Notes: generated from the sequence alone by a model not told the origin. A DNA stretch of 64,000 nucleotides from Treponema ruminis (GCA_017161305.1 CP031518.1:806001-870000); one strand, 5' to 3'. Positions 35,590 to 43,599 are shown, numbered from the stretch's first letter. Translations and numbers: made by a program.

Positions 35590-36339
35590 ATGAGCGGTAT
35601 TGTTTATCTTAAAGACTTATCTGAAAATGAAAGGGAAAAAAGTACTCAACTTCTTATGAAACGATTAAATTCATTTAGAGAAGAGTTGAATAAAAACAAA
35701 AATTTTCATGAGGTTTGTGAAATACCTGATGATGCTCTTATCGATAAACATATTGCACTTGATATACCTGTCACATGGTATGAAGCTGTGTGTTTATGCA
35801 TATTGCGCTCTGAAATAGAACATCTGACTCCGTGCTATCAGATAGAAAATCCTGCAATCTGCAATGGTGAATTTGTATTTGATGTAAAAAGTCGGGATTC
35901 TGACGGATACAGATTACCTACTGCTGATGAATTCAAGTTTTTTGCAGATAATACAACTTTTGAAATTAAGTCTCTGGGAATTATTGATAAAAATATTTGG
36001 TGTGATGATGTACATAATGAGGATGGAAAATATTCAATAGTTTTAATCAAAAAAGAAAAGAACTGGGATGAAGAAGAATTAAAGTTACATCGAGGTTATT
36101 CTTTTCCAAATGAAAAAATGGGATATGTTATGATGGTTAGAAATCCAGATTCTGAATGCAAAAAAAAACTTGAAGTTACTATGAATAATGAAGTTCTGAA
36201 ATATACAGAGGGATTGCTAAAAAATGCTAATAAAGAGATTAAAAGTAATTCTCGCAAGAAAAAAACTTCTGTGAAGTGGGGAAACATTAGCGAATTAAAT
36301 TCTTTAGAAAACTCTAAATTAAAAACAGATGAAGAGTAG
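35590..36339 (+). CDS. degenerate SUMF1/FGE-fold protein
   Basis: A 249-residue cytoplasmic-looking protein (no signal peptide). Its centre has the FGE-sulfatase pattern 'TWYEAVCLCILRSEIEHLTP' and 'DGYRLPTADEFKFFADN', with a possible 'WCDDV' element, but the usual C-terminal 'GNVWEW' and 'RGGS' signatures are missing. It is therefore a divergent member. I start it at 35590, right after the stop of the P-loop gene; the open frame extends upstream without a good start. The Lys-rich tail ends at 36339. The role with its neighbour is unknown. Confidence 0.5.
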   Translation: MSGIVYLKDLSENEREKSTQLLMKRLNSFREELNKNKNFHEVCEIPDDALIDKHIALDIPVTWYEAVCLCILRSEIEHLTPCYQIENPAICNGEFVFDVKSRDSDGYRLPTADEFKFFADNTTFEIKSLGIIDKNIWCDDVHNEDGKYSIVLIKKEKNWDEEELKLHRGYSFPNEKMGYVMMVRNPDSECKKKLEVTMNNEVLKYTEGLLKNANKEIKSNSRKKKTSVKWGNISELNSLENSKLKTDEE

Positions 36340-36344
36340 AAGCC

Positions 36345-36419
36345 ATGAAATCAGAATATGAAATTATTTTTACGGAAGGAAATTCTGCTGATGCATTGTG
36401 GCGTATGGCAAAAGTATAA
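36345..36419 (+). other. 24-codon open frame after the SUMF1-like gene
   Basis: An ATG five bases after the previous stop, with a purine-rich GAAGAG near it, opens a 24-residue frame (begins MKSEYEIIF). It could be the stub of a lost gene or a chance frame. I cannot support more. From its end to 36543 I see no gene. Confidence 0.2.
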
Positions 36420-36542
36420 AAAAACTTTTCCCAAAAAACAAAAAAAATATTTACGTATAATTATTATCATATAAAAGGAAGGAACGAGCTGAAACAAACA
36501 AAGCCTCCCTTGCTCGCCAGCGGAATTTCCTGCAACGGCAAA

Positions 36543-36574
36543 AACAGGGACTGTCCTCACGGACATTCCCTGTT
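36543..36574 (-). terminator. terminator of the Rpn remnant
   Basis: Stem AACAGGGA / TCCCTGTT with an inner TGTCC / GGACA pairing, then a T-run on the minus strand. The bases before it (CTTTCAAACAAGA) are the same as before the amt terminator at 37027-37054. Confidence 0.7.
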
Positions 36575-36592
36575 ACGTCTTGTTTGAAAGTT

Positions 36593-37000
36593 TTAACTTC
36601 CCGTTTTCAATTTTTCTTTAAGAGCCAGCACTTGTTCCAATGGCAGTGAAGTCCATTTTGCAACTTGTTCTTCAGGAACACAGTCAGTCAGCATTTTCTT
36701 CGCGTTTGTAATGGAAGCTTGCTTTTCGCCCTGCATGAAGGCGTATTTTTCGCGCGAGATGCAGTCATGGACAAATCTTTCGTAGCCGATCTGGTTTTCC
36801 CATTCCTGCTGGTCGCGGCTCATCTGATTCAAAAGTGCCTGTGCCATGTCCATTTCCTCCTGCATCCTGGTAAGTTTGTTGAGCAGAAGCCGTGCTTTCT
36901 TGTTCTCTTCTGCCATTATTAGAATACTCCAGAACTCAATTTCTGACAACTCTGCGACCGGCTTGTCAAAAAGTTCTTTGATTTTCGGCAATGCAAATGA
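36593..37000 (-). pseudogene. C-terminal remnant of an Rpn/PD-(D/E)XK transposase-like nuclease
   Basis: The frame encodes 'FALPKIKELFDKPVAELSE' followed by a helical, Gln/Glu-rich tail ending in 'EEQVAKWTSLPLEQVLALK'. This is typical of the C-terminal half of Rpn family (recombination-promoting nuclease) proteins, which are common in treponemes. The N-terminal nuclease domain of about 150 residues is missing. The frame runs open to a nominal ATG at 37048, but that part falls inside the amt terminator and is not real protein. No new promoter is seen. I call it a truncated pseudogene. Confidence 0.65.
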
Positions 37001-37026
37001 AAAAAAGTCAGAAAAATCCAAAAAAA

Positions 37027-37054
37027 AGGGGAATGCCCTTGAAGACATTCCCCT
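37027..37054 (-). terminator. terminator of amt-PII
   Basis: A 9-bp stem (AGGGGAATG / CATTCCCCT) with a 10-base loop and a seven-T run on the minus strand, 23 bases after the stop. Confidence 0.85.
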
Positions 37055-37076
37055 CTATCTCTTGTTTGAAAGATTT

Positions 37077-38807
37077 TTAGTCCTGCAAAGCGTCGTAACC
37101 TTCTTCGCCGGTTCTTACTTTGATTACATTCTCAACATCGTATACGAAAATCTTTCCGTCGCCGATGTGGCCTGTGTACAAAACTTCCTTGGCGGCTGTG
37201 ACAACCAAATCAACAGGAACTTCGCTTACGACGATTTCAACCTTAATCTTAGGAAGAAGTGTCATATCAATCTGAGCACCGCGGTAGAACTCTCCTGCAC
37301 CGTGCTGTACGCCACAGCCAAGTACGTTTGTTACAGTCATACCTGTTACTCCGATGTCGTTCATTGCAGACTTGATTTCGTCGAATTTTGTCTGACGTGT
37401 TACGATGACAACCTTGTGGAATTTTGCATCCGGCTTGCTTGAAGGAACTTTGACGACCGGAACAGCCTTTTCTTCCGGAACCTTTACGCCGGCAGAAGCA
37501 GCTGCCTTGAGCTCTGCGCTTGAATAGTGCTGCTCGATGTCGAAGCCTGAGTAGCTTGAATCCAAGCCGTGCTCAATCTTATCAAGACCGATGATTTCTT
37601 CCTCAACACTGACTCGCAATCCCATGATTTTCTTGATGATTGTGAAAAGGATTGTGATTGTAAGGACTGTCCAGAGCATGATGATGAACATGCCGCCGAA
37701 CTGCTTTCCGAGCTGGGCAAATCCGCCGCCGTAGAAAAGACCTTCCTGAATTCCTGCAAGTTCAAATCCTGGAGCTGATTTTGTGGCGAAAAGACCTACG
37801 GCAATTGTACCCCAGATACCGTTCATCATGTGAACTGCAACGGCACCAACCGGGTCATCAATGTGGAGCTTGTAGTCCAAAAGCCAGATTCCGAATACTA
37901 CGAGCAGGCCTGCTACGGCACCGATGATTGCCGCACCAGCACAGTCTGTAACGTCACATGGAGCTGTGATTGCAACCAATCCTGCAAGTGAGGCGTTCAA
38001 ACACATTGAAACATCAGGCTTGCCATATTTAATCCATGTGAAAATCATTGTAACTACAGTTGCAACAGCAGGAGCTACAGTTGTTGTAAGGAATACTGAA
38101 CCGAGGGTTGGAACGTCAGTTGCGGCAGCACCGTTGAATCCGTACCAGCCCAACCAGAGGATGAATACACCCAGGGCACCGATTGTCAGGTTGTGGCCAG
38201 GGAAAGCCTTTACCTTTGTGACCTTACCGGCTGCATCGCGTGTGAATTTTCCGATACGAGGACCGACCATTGCGGCACCAATCAGGGCACAGATACCGCC
38301 TACCATGTGGATACATGCTGAACCTGCGTAATCGTGGAAGCCCCACTGTGCCAAAAATCCGCCGCCCCATGTCCAGTGAGCTTCGATAGGGTAGATGATA
38401 CCAGAAATGATTGCTGAATAGATACAGTATGAGCTGAATTTTGTTCGCTCTGCCATTGCACCAGAAACGATTGTTGCTGTTGTGGCACAGAAAACAAGGT
38501 TGAAGACGAAGTTTGAGAAATCAAAGTGAGCATAGTCGCTGAAAACTGAGAAGCCGGGTTTTCCGAGAACGCTCCAGATTCCTTTGCTTACTTCACCTGT
38601 TACAGGATCTGTGAAAGAAAGCATCATTGATGCACCAATCAGGAACCACATTACGGTTCCGATACAGAAATCCATCAGGTTCTTCATGATGATGTTGCCG
38701 GCGTTTTTTGCGCGTGTGAAACCTGTCTCCACCATCGCAAAACCTGCCTGCATCCAGAATACGAATGCGGCACCAATTAAGAACCATACACTCCATAAAT
38801 CTTGCAT
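37077..38807 (-). CDS. amt: ammonium transporter fused to a PII signalling domain
   Basis: An 11-helix Amt/Mep ammonium channel (about residues 1-400) with a C-terminal PII (GlnK) domain (about 463-576) in one chain of 576 residues. The two pore histidines are seen in 'SACIHMVGG' and 'VAVHMMNG'. The PII part has 'GEFYRGAQIDMTLLPKIKVEIVV' spread over the T-loop and the following strand, but the position of the uridylylated Tyr51 is Ile. PII normally plugs Amt when nitrogen is plentiful; here it is tethered. I start at ATG 38807 behind AGGAGG. The leader carries three antiterminator modules. Confidence 0.94.
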   Translation of the reverse strand: MQDLWSVWFLIGAAFVFWMQAGFAMVETGFTRAKNAGNIIMKNLMDFCIGTVMWFLIGASMMLSFTDPVTGEVSKGIWSVLGKPGFSVFSDYAHFDFSNFVFNLVFCATTATIVSGAMAERTKFSSYCIYSAIISGIIYPIEAHWTWGGGFLAQWGFHDYAGSACIHMVGGICALIGAAMVGPRIGKFTRDAAGKVTKVKAFPGHNLTIGALGVFILWLGWYGFNGAAATDVPTLGSVFLTTTVAPAVATVVTMIFTWIKYGKPDVSMCLNASLAGLVAITAPCDVTDCAGAAIIGAVAGLLVVFGIWLLDYKLHIDDPVGAVAVHMMNGIWGTIAVGLFATKSAPGFELAGIQEGLFYGGGFAQLGKQFGGMFIIMLWTVLTITILFTIIKKIMGLRVSVEEEIIGLDKIEHGLDSSYSGFDIEQHYSSAELKAAASAGVKVPEEKAVPVVKVPSSKPDAKFHKVVIVTRQTKFDEIKSAMNDIGVTGMTVTNVLGCGVQHGAGEFYRGAQIDMTLLPKIKVEIVVSEVPVDLVVTAAKEVLYTGHIGDGKIFVYDVENVIKVRTGEEGYDALQD

Positions 38808-38834
38808 TTTTTTACCTCCTATTTTTGCAAAAAA

Positions 38835-38883
38835 ATCGACGATAACATCAGACACTGCGCACATGCCCGACACCATCGTCGAT
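38835..38883 (-). promoter_or_regulatory. amt leader module 3: hexaloop stem overlapping terminator
   Basis: On the minus strand, CGAC / GTCG (38881-38868) encloses GATGGT, which keeps G4 but has G, not A, at position 1. The overlapping terminator has arms ATCGACGAT / ATCGTCGAT (38883-38835) and a seven-T tail. It is the most divergent of the nine modules. Confidence 0.55.
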
Positions 38884-38891
38884 AATAAAAA

Positions 38892-38933
38892 AAGCCGCGA
38901 ATTCAAATTTGAACTCACGGCTTCATTGCCATG
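38892..38933 (-). promoter_or_regulatory. amt leader module 2: hexaloop antiterminator overlapping terminator
   Basis: On the minus strand, CATGGC / GCCGTG (38933-38916, one U-G pair) encloses AATGAA (A1, G4). The overlapping terminator (38923-38892) is a 13-bp stem with two wobble pairs, an AAATTT loop and a T-run. Confidence 0.72.
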
Positions 38934-38949
38934 TTAATAACACAAAAAA

Positions 38950-38986
38950 AGGTCGCAAGAATTGCCTTCCTGCGACCTCATTGTCG
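38950..38986 (-). promoter_or_regulatory. amt leader module 1: hexaloop antiterminator overlapping terminator
   Basis: Same structure as glnA module 1: CGAC / GTCG around AATGAG (38986-38973) overlapping a 12-bp terminator (38978-38950) and T-run. Forty-two bases are identical with the glnA leader. Confidence 0.75.
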
Positions 38987-38998
38987 TGTGATATTCTA

Positions 38999-39027
38999 TT
39001 TATATCTTTTTGAAAAAAAAATGTCAA
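38999..39027 (-). promoter_or_regulatory. amt-PII promoter
   Basis: On the minus strand, TTGACA (39027-39022), a 17-base spacer, TATAAA (39004-38999). RNA should start near 38992, leaving a leader of about 185 bases. The gap between amt and truB (38808-39103) holds only this leader, its promoter and the truB promoter. Confidence 0.78.
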
Positions 39028-39058
39028 GATAGTTAAAGAAAATCTTAATGACTTTAAC

Positions 39059-39087
39059 TTGACACCCAATCGTAAAATTGCTAGTCT
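39059..39087 (+). promoter_or_regulatory. truB-ribF promoter
   Basis: TTGACA at 39059-39064, a 17-base spacer and TAGTCT at 39082-39087. The predicted start is about 10 bases before the ATG at 39104, and no ribosome site is seen. Confidence 0.5.
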
Positions 39088-39103
39088 TTTTTCAATTATA
39101 TAG

Positions 39104-40903
39104 ATGAAAAAGAATAAGAACTCGGATTCAGGCTTGTCCGGTATTGTTCTGCTTGCAAAACAGGCAGGTCTCACAAGTTTTTCTTCTCTCTCCTCGGTCA
39201 AGCGCGCACTTTCCACCACAAAAGTCGGTCATACAGGCACGCTGGATTCATTTGCCGACGGTCTTCTGGTCGTTCTTGTAGGAAAACTCACTCATTTAGT
39301 TCCCCATATCACAAATTTTGACAAAACTTATATAGCCCTTGTTGAATTCGGAAGCGAAACTGACACCCTGGACCCGACTGGTCAGGTCATTAAAACAGGA
39401 AAAATCCCATCCAGAGAAGAAGTTGAAGCCGTCCTTCCCCAGTTTTTAGGTGAGATTGATCAGGTTCCTCCTGCCTACAGCGCCCTTCATGTTGACGGAA
39501 AAAGGGCCAGTGACTTGATGCGTGAGGGAAAGGCTGTCGAATTAAAAGCCAGAAAAATTACAATTTCTTCTATTAAATTGCTTGATTTTTATGATAATTT
39601 TGCCCGAATCGAAATTTCATGCTCCAAAGGAACTTACATTCGCTCGCTTGCCCGTGATATTGCTTCGGCCTGCGGAAGTGTCGCTCATCTCAAAGAACTC
39701 AAGCGCACGCGGGTAGGGCCGTTCAAGCTCGAGGATGCAGTCGGTGCTGATTGTTCGCCAAAAAATCCTGCTGATGATGAAAAGTTGTATTCTCAAATCC
39801 GTTCACATCTTCTTGATATGGACATGGATCTTGCCCGACTTTGCGGCATGGACACAGCCGTTCTTGCCCACCGCTACATCAATGATTTTAACAATGGCCG
39901 TCCTTTAAAGGCTAAGATGTTCGTCCATGATTTAAACAGCGAGAACGTCAAAAATGAAGTCGCTGTTTTTTATGATGACGGAAAATTTGGCGGAGTCATC
40001 ACAAAAAAGGCTGACGGCAATAAATTTCTGCTCAATTACGGTTTTGTGATTCATTACCCTGAGCAAAAAATGAAGATTTTTTCCTGGGATCAGGTTGTAA
40101 ACGGAAAATTCCCGGAAGAATTAAAAAATGCCGGCACTGCAATCACAATCGGAAGTTTTGACGGCTCTCACTTGGGACACAGGGCGATTTTTGATTCAGT
40201 TATTGCGCAAAAAGAAAATAAACTTGTTCCGGGAGTGCTTACTTTTACGCGCTCACTCCGTGGCTATAAAAATCCGCAGTCTTACGAAGGCGATGTCGTT
40301 TCATTGTCTCAAAAAATCGAAAATCTTACGGAACAAGGATTTGCATTTGCCATAGTCATTGACTTTTCTTCTGAATTCGGTAGAATAGAAGGACGTGATT
40401 TTCTTAATGTGCTGGTGCAGAATTGCGGGCTCAAGTATCTTGCAGAAGGATCAGATTTCCACTGCGGTTACAAAGGTCTTGTCGGCATGGAAGAAATCAA
40501 AAATATCGCGGCAGATTTAGATTTTGCTGTCCAAACAATTGATTCGGTTATTTTTGAAGGCGAAAAGGTTTCTTCTTCCAGGATCCGAACTTGTGTTCTG
40601 GAGCGTCAGTTCCATCAGGCTCAAAAAATGCTTCTAAAGAATTTCGAGCTTGATTGCACTGGTTTCAATTGGCACAAACAGGGCAAAAATCAAATTTATG
40701 CTGCAAAAAAGGGTGCGCAGCTTTTGCCTCCCGAAGGAACTTACAAAACGATTGTGAGTTTCTACGATTTTAGTCAAAAATCTGGTGAAGCACAAAATTA
40801 CCGTGCAGCCAATTCTGATTGTACATTAGAGGATGGGAATCTTCGCCTCGCATTCTCTGATAATTTAATCAGTGGCTTTGTTCGGTCAATTCAGTTCTTA
40901 TAA
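39104..40903 (+). CDS. truB-ribF: fusion of tRNA pseudouridine-55 synthase TruB and FAD synthetase RibF
   Basis: One 599-residue frame joins two enzymes. Residues 1-315 are TruB: the catalytic Asp48 lies in 'GHTGTLDSFADGLL', with 'VPPAYSALHVDGKRA' and 'CSKGTYIRSLARDI' following. From about residue 323 the chain is RibF-like: 'ITIGSFDGSHLGHRAIF' (HxGH-type nucleotidyltransferase) and 'KVSSSRIRTCVL', the FMN adenylyltransferase domain. The final 80 residues stand where riboflavin kinase should be but lack its 'GFPTAN' motif; only 'LLPPEGTYKTIV' is reminiscent. truB and ribF are neighbours in other treponemes, so fusion by loss of a stop is likely. No ribosome site is seen at the RibF Met323. 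Confidence 0.9.
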   Translation: MKKNKNSDSGLSGIVLLAKQAGLTSFSSLSSVKRALSTTKVGHTGTLDSFADGLLVVLVGKLTHLVPHITNFDKTYIALVEFGSETDTLDPTGQVIKTGKIPSREEVEAVLPQFLGEIDQVPPAYSALHVDGKRASDLMREGKAVELKARKITISSIKLLDFYDNFARIEISCSKGTYIRSLARDIASACGSVAHLKELKRTRVGPFKLEDAVGADCSPKNPADDEKLYSQIRSHLLDMDMDLARLCGMDTAVLAHRYINDFNNGRPLKAKMFVHDLNSENVKNEVAVFYDDGKFGGVITKKADGNKFLLNYGFVIHYPEQKMKIFSWDQVVNGKFPEELKNAGTAITIGSFDGSHLGHRAIFDSVIAQKENKLVPGVLTFTRSLRGYKNPQSYEGDVVSLSQKIENLTEQGFAFAIVIDFSSEFGRIEGRDFLNVLVQNCGLKYLAEGSDFHCGYKGLVGMEEIKNIAADLDFAVQTIDSVIFEGEKVSSSRIRTCVLERQFHQAQKMLLKNFELDCTGFNWHKQGKNQIYAAKKGAQLLPPEGTYKTIVSFYDFSQKSGEAQNYRAANSDCTLEDGNLRLAFSDNLISGFVRSIQFL

Positions 40904-40937
40904 GCCAGTAAAATTTATATTTTTAAGGAGTAAGTAA

Positions 40938-41207
40938 ATGGCACTTACAAAAGAAACAACAGCTGCTTTGGTCAGCAAATTCGGCGCTAACGAGGCTGAC
41001 ACAGGTAACACAAAAGTTCAGATCGCTCTTCTCACAGAACGAATCAAGCAGCTCACAACACACTCACAGAACTTCCCAAAAGACACAAGCTGCAAACGCG
41101 CTTTGCTCAAAGTAATCGGTGCTCGCCGCTCTCTTCTCAAATATCTCCAGAGAAAAGACCTCGAGACATACCGCTCACTCATTAAAGAGCTCGGCCTCCG
41201 CAAATAA
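40938..41207 (+). CDS. rpsO: 30S ribosomal protein S15
   Basis: S15 binds the 16S rRNA central domain early in 30S assembly and contacts 23S rRNA. The 89-residue length and the helices 'DTGNTKVQIALLTERIKQL', 'CKRALLKVIGARRSLLKYL' and 'LETYRSLIKELGLRK' are typical. AAGGAG precedes the ATG. It lies 34 bases after truB-ribF and before pnp, the classic bacterial order. Confidence 0.97.
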   Translation: MALTKETTAALVSKFGANEADTGNTKVQIALLTERIKQLTTHSQNFPKDTSCKRALLKVIGARRSLLKYLQRKDLETYRSLIKELGLRK

Positions 41208-41222
41208 TTCTGTTTTTTTTGC

Positions 41223-41252
41223 AATCCCATCAGGCAGATGTCTGGTGGGATT
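41223..41252 (+). terminator. terminator after rpsO
   Basis: An 11-bp stem (AATCCCATCAG / CTGGTGGGATT, one wobble) with a ten-T run. It separates rpsO from pnp. Confidence 0.85.
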
Positions 41253-41294
41253 TTTTTTTTGCCCATTTTGAAAACTTTTCATTGATTATTATCT

Positions 41295-41300
41295 TATAAT
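41295..41300 (+). promoter_or_regulatory. pnp promoter (-10 box)
   Basis: A perfect TATAAT 70 bases before the pnp ATG; no convincing -35 is visible at the right distance. Confidence 0.45.
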
Positions 41301-41331
41301 AGTTTAAAATTATAAAGTTATTATATTTAAA

Positions 41332-41358
41332 ACGTACATCGGATGTAGTGATGTATGT
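41332..41358 (+). promoter_or_regulatory. pnp leader hairpin next to the ribosome site
   Basis: A 9-bp stem (ACGTACATC / GATGTATGT, one G-U pair) with a 9-base loop ends where the TAGGAG ribosome site begins. PNPase controls its own mRNA through a leader stem in E. coli; a similar role here is inference. Confidence 0.5.
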
Positions 41359-41370
41359 AGGAGTAAAATT

Positions 41371-43476
41371 ATGTCTGTAGAAAGAGTAACCTACAAACTT
41401 GGAGATTCCGAACTTATCCTTGAGACTGGTAAAATCGGTAAGCAGGCAAATGGTTGTGTATATGCACAGTATGCAGGTGCAGCAATCGTTGCTACAGTTT
41501 GTGCTTCATCAGAAGTAAAAGAGGGATTGGACTTCGTTCCTGTTACAGTTGAGTACAACGAAAAATATTATGCAGCTGGTAAAATTCCTGGCGGATTCAT
41601 CAAGCGTGAAGGACGCCCAAAGGACAAGGAAATCCTTGTTTCACGTCTTATCGACCGCCCGATGCGCCCGCTTTTTGAAGTAAGCTTCGGCCGCGAAATT
41701 CAGATTGTTCCAACATGCGTTTCATCTGACGGAATCAACCCGCCGGACATTCTTGCAGTTATCGCTTCTTCTGCTGCAGTTTCAATTTCTGACATTCCGT
41801 TCCACGGCCCTGTCGCAGCCGCTCGTGTTGCTTACATCAACGGTGAATATGTCATCAACCCGACATTCCAGCAGCAGGAAAAGGCAGAGCTTGAAATCGT
41901 TGTTGCCGGTACAAAAGACGGCTTCACAATGGTAGAAGGCGGTGCAAACGAAGTTTCTGAAGACATCATGCTCGGCGCCCTCGAAAAGGCACAGGGCTTT
42001 ATCACAGCAATGTGTGAGCTTCAGGAACAGCTTGTTGCAAAATGCGGCAAAGAAAAGCTTCCTCTCGCTCCACTCAATGTTGAGCTTGAGAACAAGGATG
42101 CCATCATCGCAGAAGCAACACCACTTTTGGAAAAAGCCTGCTTCCAGGACGGCAAAATGAACCGCGGCAAGGCAATTTCTGAGGTTAAAAAGCAGGTTGT
42201 TGCAAATCACGCAGAGCAGCTCGCTGACGAAATCCAGAAAAAGCTCTTTGACCAGTGCTTCGATGACATTCAGTACAACCTTCTCCGAAAATCAATTTTG
42301 GACAAGGGCTTGCGAATCGACGGACGCAAATGCGACGAAATCCGCCCAATCACTTGTGAAGTCAACGTTCTCCCACGTCCTCACGGCTCGGCTTTGTTCA
42401 CACGCGGTGAAACACAGTCTCTCGCTGTAACAACTTTGGGAACAGCACTCGACGCACAGGTTCTCGACGATATCGACGGAGAGAGAAGCGAAAACTTCAT
42501 CCTCCACTACAACTTCCCGCCATATTCAGTTGGTGAGACAGGCCGCCTGACAACTGGCCGCCGCGAAATCGGTCACGGAAACTTGGCTCGCCGTTCTTTG
42601 GCCCCAATGATTCCTCCAATGTCAGAATTCCCATACACAATCCGTGTAGTTTCAGAGATTATGGAATCAAACGGCTCATCTTCACAGGCTTCAACTTGTG
42701 GTGGGTGTCTCTCATTGCTGGCTGCTGGCGTTCCAATGAAAAAGATGGTTGCCGGTATCGCAATGGGCCTTATCACAGAGCCGGAAGGCGACAATCCATA
42801 CGGACGCTACAAGATTCTTTCTGATATCCTCGGTGAAGAAGATCACTTGGGCGACATGGACTTCAAGGTTGCCGGTACAAAAGACGGTATCACTGGCTTC
42901 CAGATGGATATCAAGATTGCCGGCGTTACAACAGAAATCATGAAGAACGCTTTGGCACAGGCAAAAGCTGGCCGCCTGCACATCCTTTCAATCATGGAGA
43001 AGTGCATCGACAAGCCTCAGCCAATCAGCCCGTTCGCTCCGAAAATCCTCACAATGAAGATTGCTCCGGACAAGATCGGCGCCCTCATCGGACCAGGCGG
43101 AAAGAACATCAAGGCTCTCTGCGCTCAGTACGGTGTTACAATCAACACAGAAGACGACGGAACAGTTCAGATTTACGGCAAAACAGGCAAATCAGCCGAA
43201 GAAGCAAAAATCGCCGTTAAAGGCATCTGCGAAGACCCGGAAGTCGGCACAATTTACAACGGAACTGTTAAACGAATCATGGAATTCGGTGCGTTCGTTG
43301 AGATTTTGCCAGGCAAAGAAGGCTTGTGTCACATTTCCAAACTTTCACGCGGCCGCGTAGAGAAGGTAACTGACGTTCTCAAGGAAGGACAGCAGATTCC
43401 TGTAAAACTTCTCGAAGTTGACAAGCAGGGAAGATTGAATCTTTCTTACATCGACGCAATCGAAGCAAAGAAATAA
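41371..43476 (+). CDS. pnp: polyribonucleotide nucleotidyltransferase (PNPase)
   Basis: PNPase degrades RNA from the 3' end with phosphate and is a degradosome core enzyme. The 701-residue chain has two RNase PH domains ('GKIPGGFIKREGRPKDKE' in the first; 'RTLSPMIPP'-like 'RRSLAPMIPPMSEFPYTIR' in the second with 'SNGSSSQASTCGG'), then KH ('KIGALIGPGGKNIKAL') and S1 ('GTVKRIMEFGAFVEILPGKE') domains at the C terminus. TAGGAG precedes the ATG, next to a leader hairpin. It ends one block of conserved treponemal genes; dut, the next, is 10.7 kb away. Confidence 0.96.
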   Translation: MSVERVTYKLGDSELILETGKIGKQANGCVYAQYAGAAIVATVCASSEVKEGLDFVPVTVEYNEKYYAAGKIPGGFIKREGRPKDKEILVSRLIDRPMRPLFEVSFGREIQIVPTCVSSDGINPPDILAVIASSAAVSISDIPFHGPVAAARVAYINGEYVINPTFQQQEKAELEIVVAGTKDGFTMVEGGANEVSEDIMLGALEKAQGFITAMCELQEQLVAKCGKEKLPLAPLNVELENKDAIIAEATPLLEKACFQDGKMNRGKAISEVKKQVVANHAEQLADEIQKKLFDQCFDDIQYNLLRKSILDKGLRIDGRKCDEIRPITCEVNVLPRPHGSALFTRGETQSLAVTTLGTALDAQVLDDIDGERSENFILHYNFPPYSVGETGRLTTGRREIGHGNLARRSLAPMIPPMSEFPYTIRVVSEIMESNGSSSQASTCGGCLSLLAAGVPMKKMVAGIAMGLITEPEGDNPYGRYKILSDILGEEDHLGDMDFKVAGTKDGITGFQMDIKIAGVTTEIMKNALAQAKAGRLHILSIMEKCIDKPQPISPFAPKILTMKIAPDKIGALIGPGGKNIKALCAQYGVTINTEDDGTVQIYGKTGKSAEEAKIAVKGICEDPEVGTIYNGTVKRIMEFGAFVEILPGKEGLCHISKLSRGRVEKVTDVLKEGQQIPVKLLEVDKQGRLNLSYIDAIEAKK

Positions 43477-43481
43477 TTTTA

Positions 43482-43568
43482 ATCCACAGATTAACACAGA
43501 TTTTCACAGATTATGTGTTTTGCAATATGAAATTTGTAATCGGTGCTAATCTGTGTCTATCTGTGTAT
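43482..43568. repeat. CACAGATT-type inverted repeat after pnp
   Basis: CACAGATTAACACAGATT, with a further CACAGATT, at 43485-43519 is mirrored by AATCTGTGTCTATCTGTGT at 43548-43567, forming a long imperfect hairpin. Similar CACAGATT repeats occur as dispersed elements in many bacteria. Confidence 0.7.
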
Positions 43569-43574
43569 ATTTTT

Positions 43575-43599
43575 AACTCCAGTCATCACGACTGGAGTT
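43575..43599 (+). terminator. terminator after pnp
   Basis: A perfect 10-bp stem (AACTCCAGTC / GACTGGAGTT), loop ATCAC, then a T-run. Confidence 0.85.

Noticed and set aside
30035..36339. Diversity-generating retroelement around the surface proteins
   Set aside because: There is an FGE-fold protein and repeats, but no reverse transcriptase and no template/variable repeat pair with adenine-specific changes.
36351..36566. Minus-strand frame of 71 codons
   Set aside because: It spans the Rpn terminator and the A+T-rich gap, has no ribosome site and encodes an odd Cys/Phe-rich peptide. I treat it as chance.
38808..38918. Longer Amt starting at 38918
   Set aside because: The extra residues are encoded by the leader terminators; AGGAGG marks the ATG at 38807.
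43482..43568. CRISPR-like array after pnp
   Set aside because: CACAGATT repeats are only a few bases apart, with no spacers of constant length and no cas genes.
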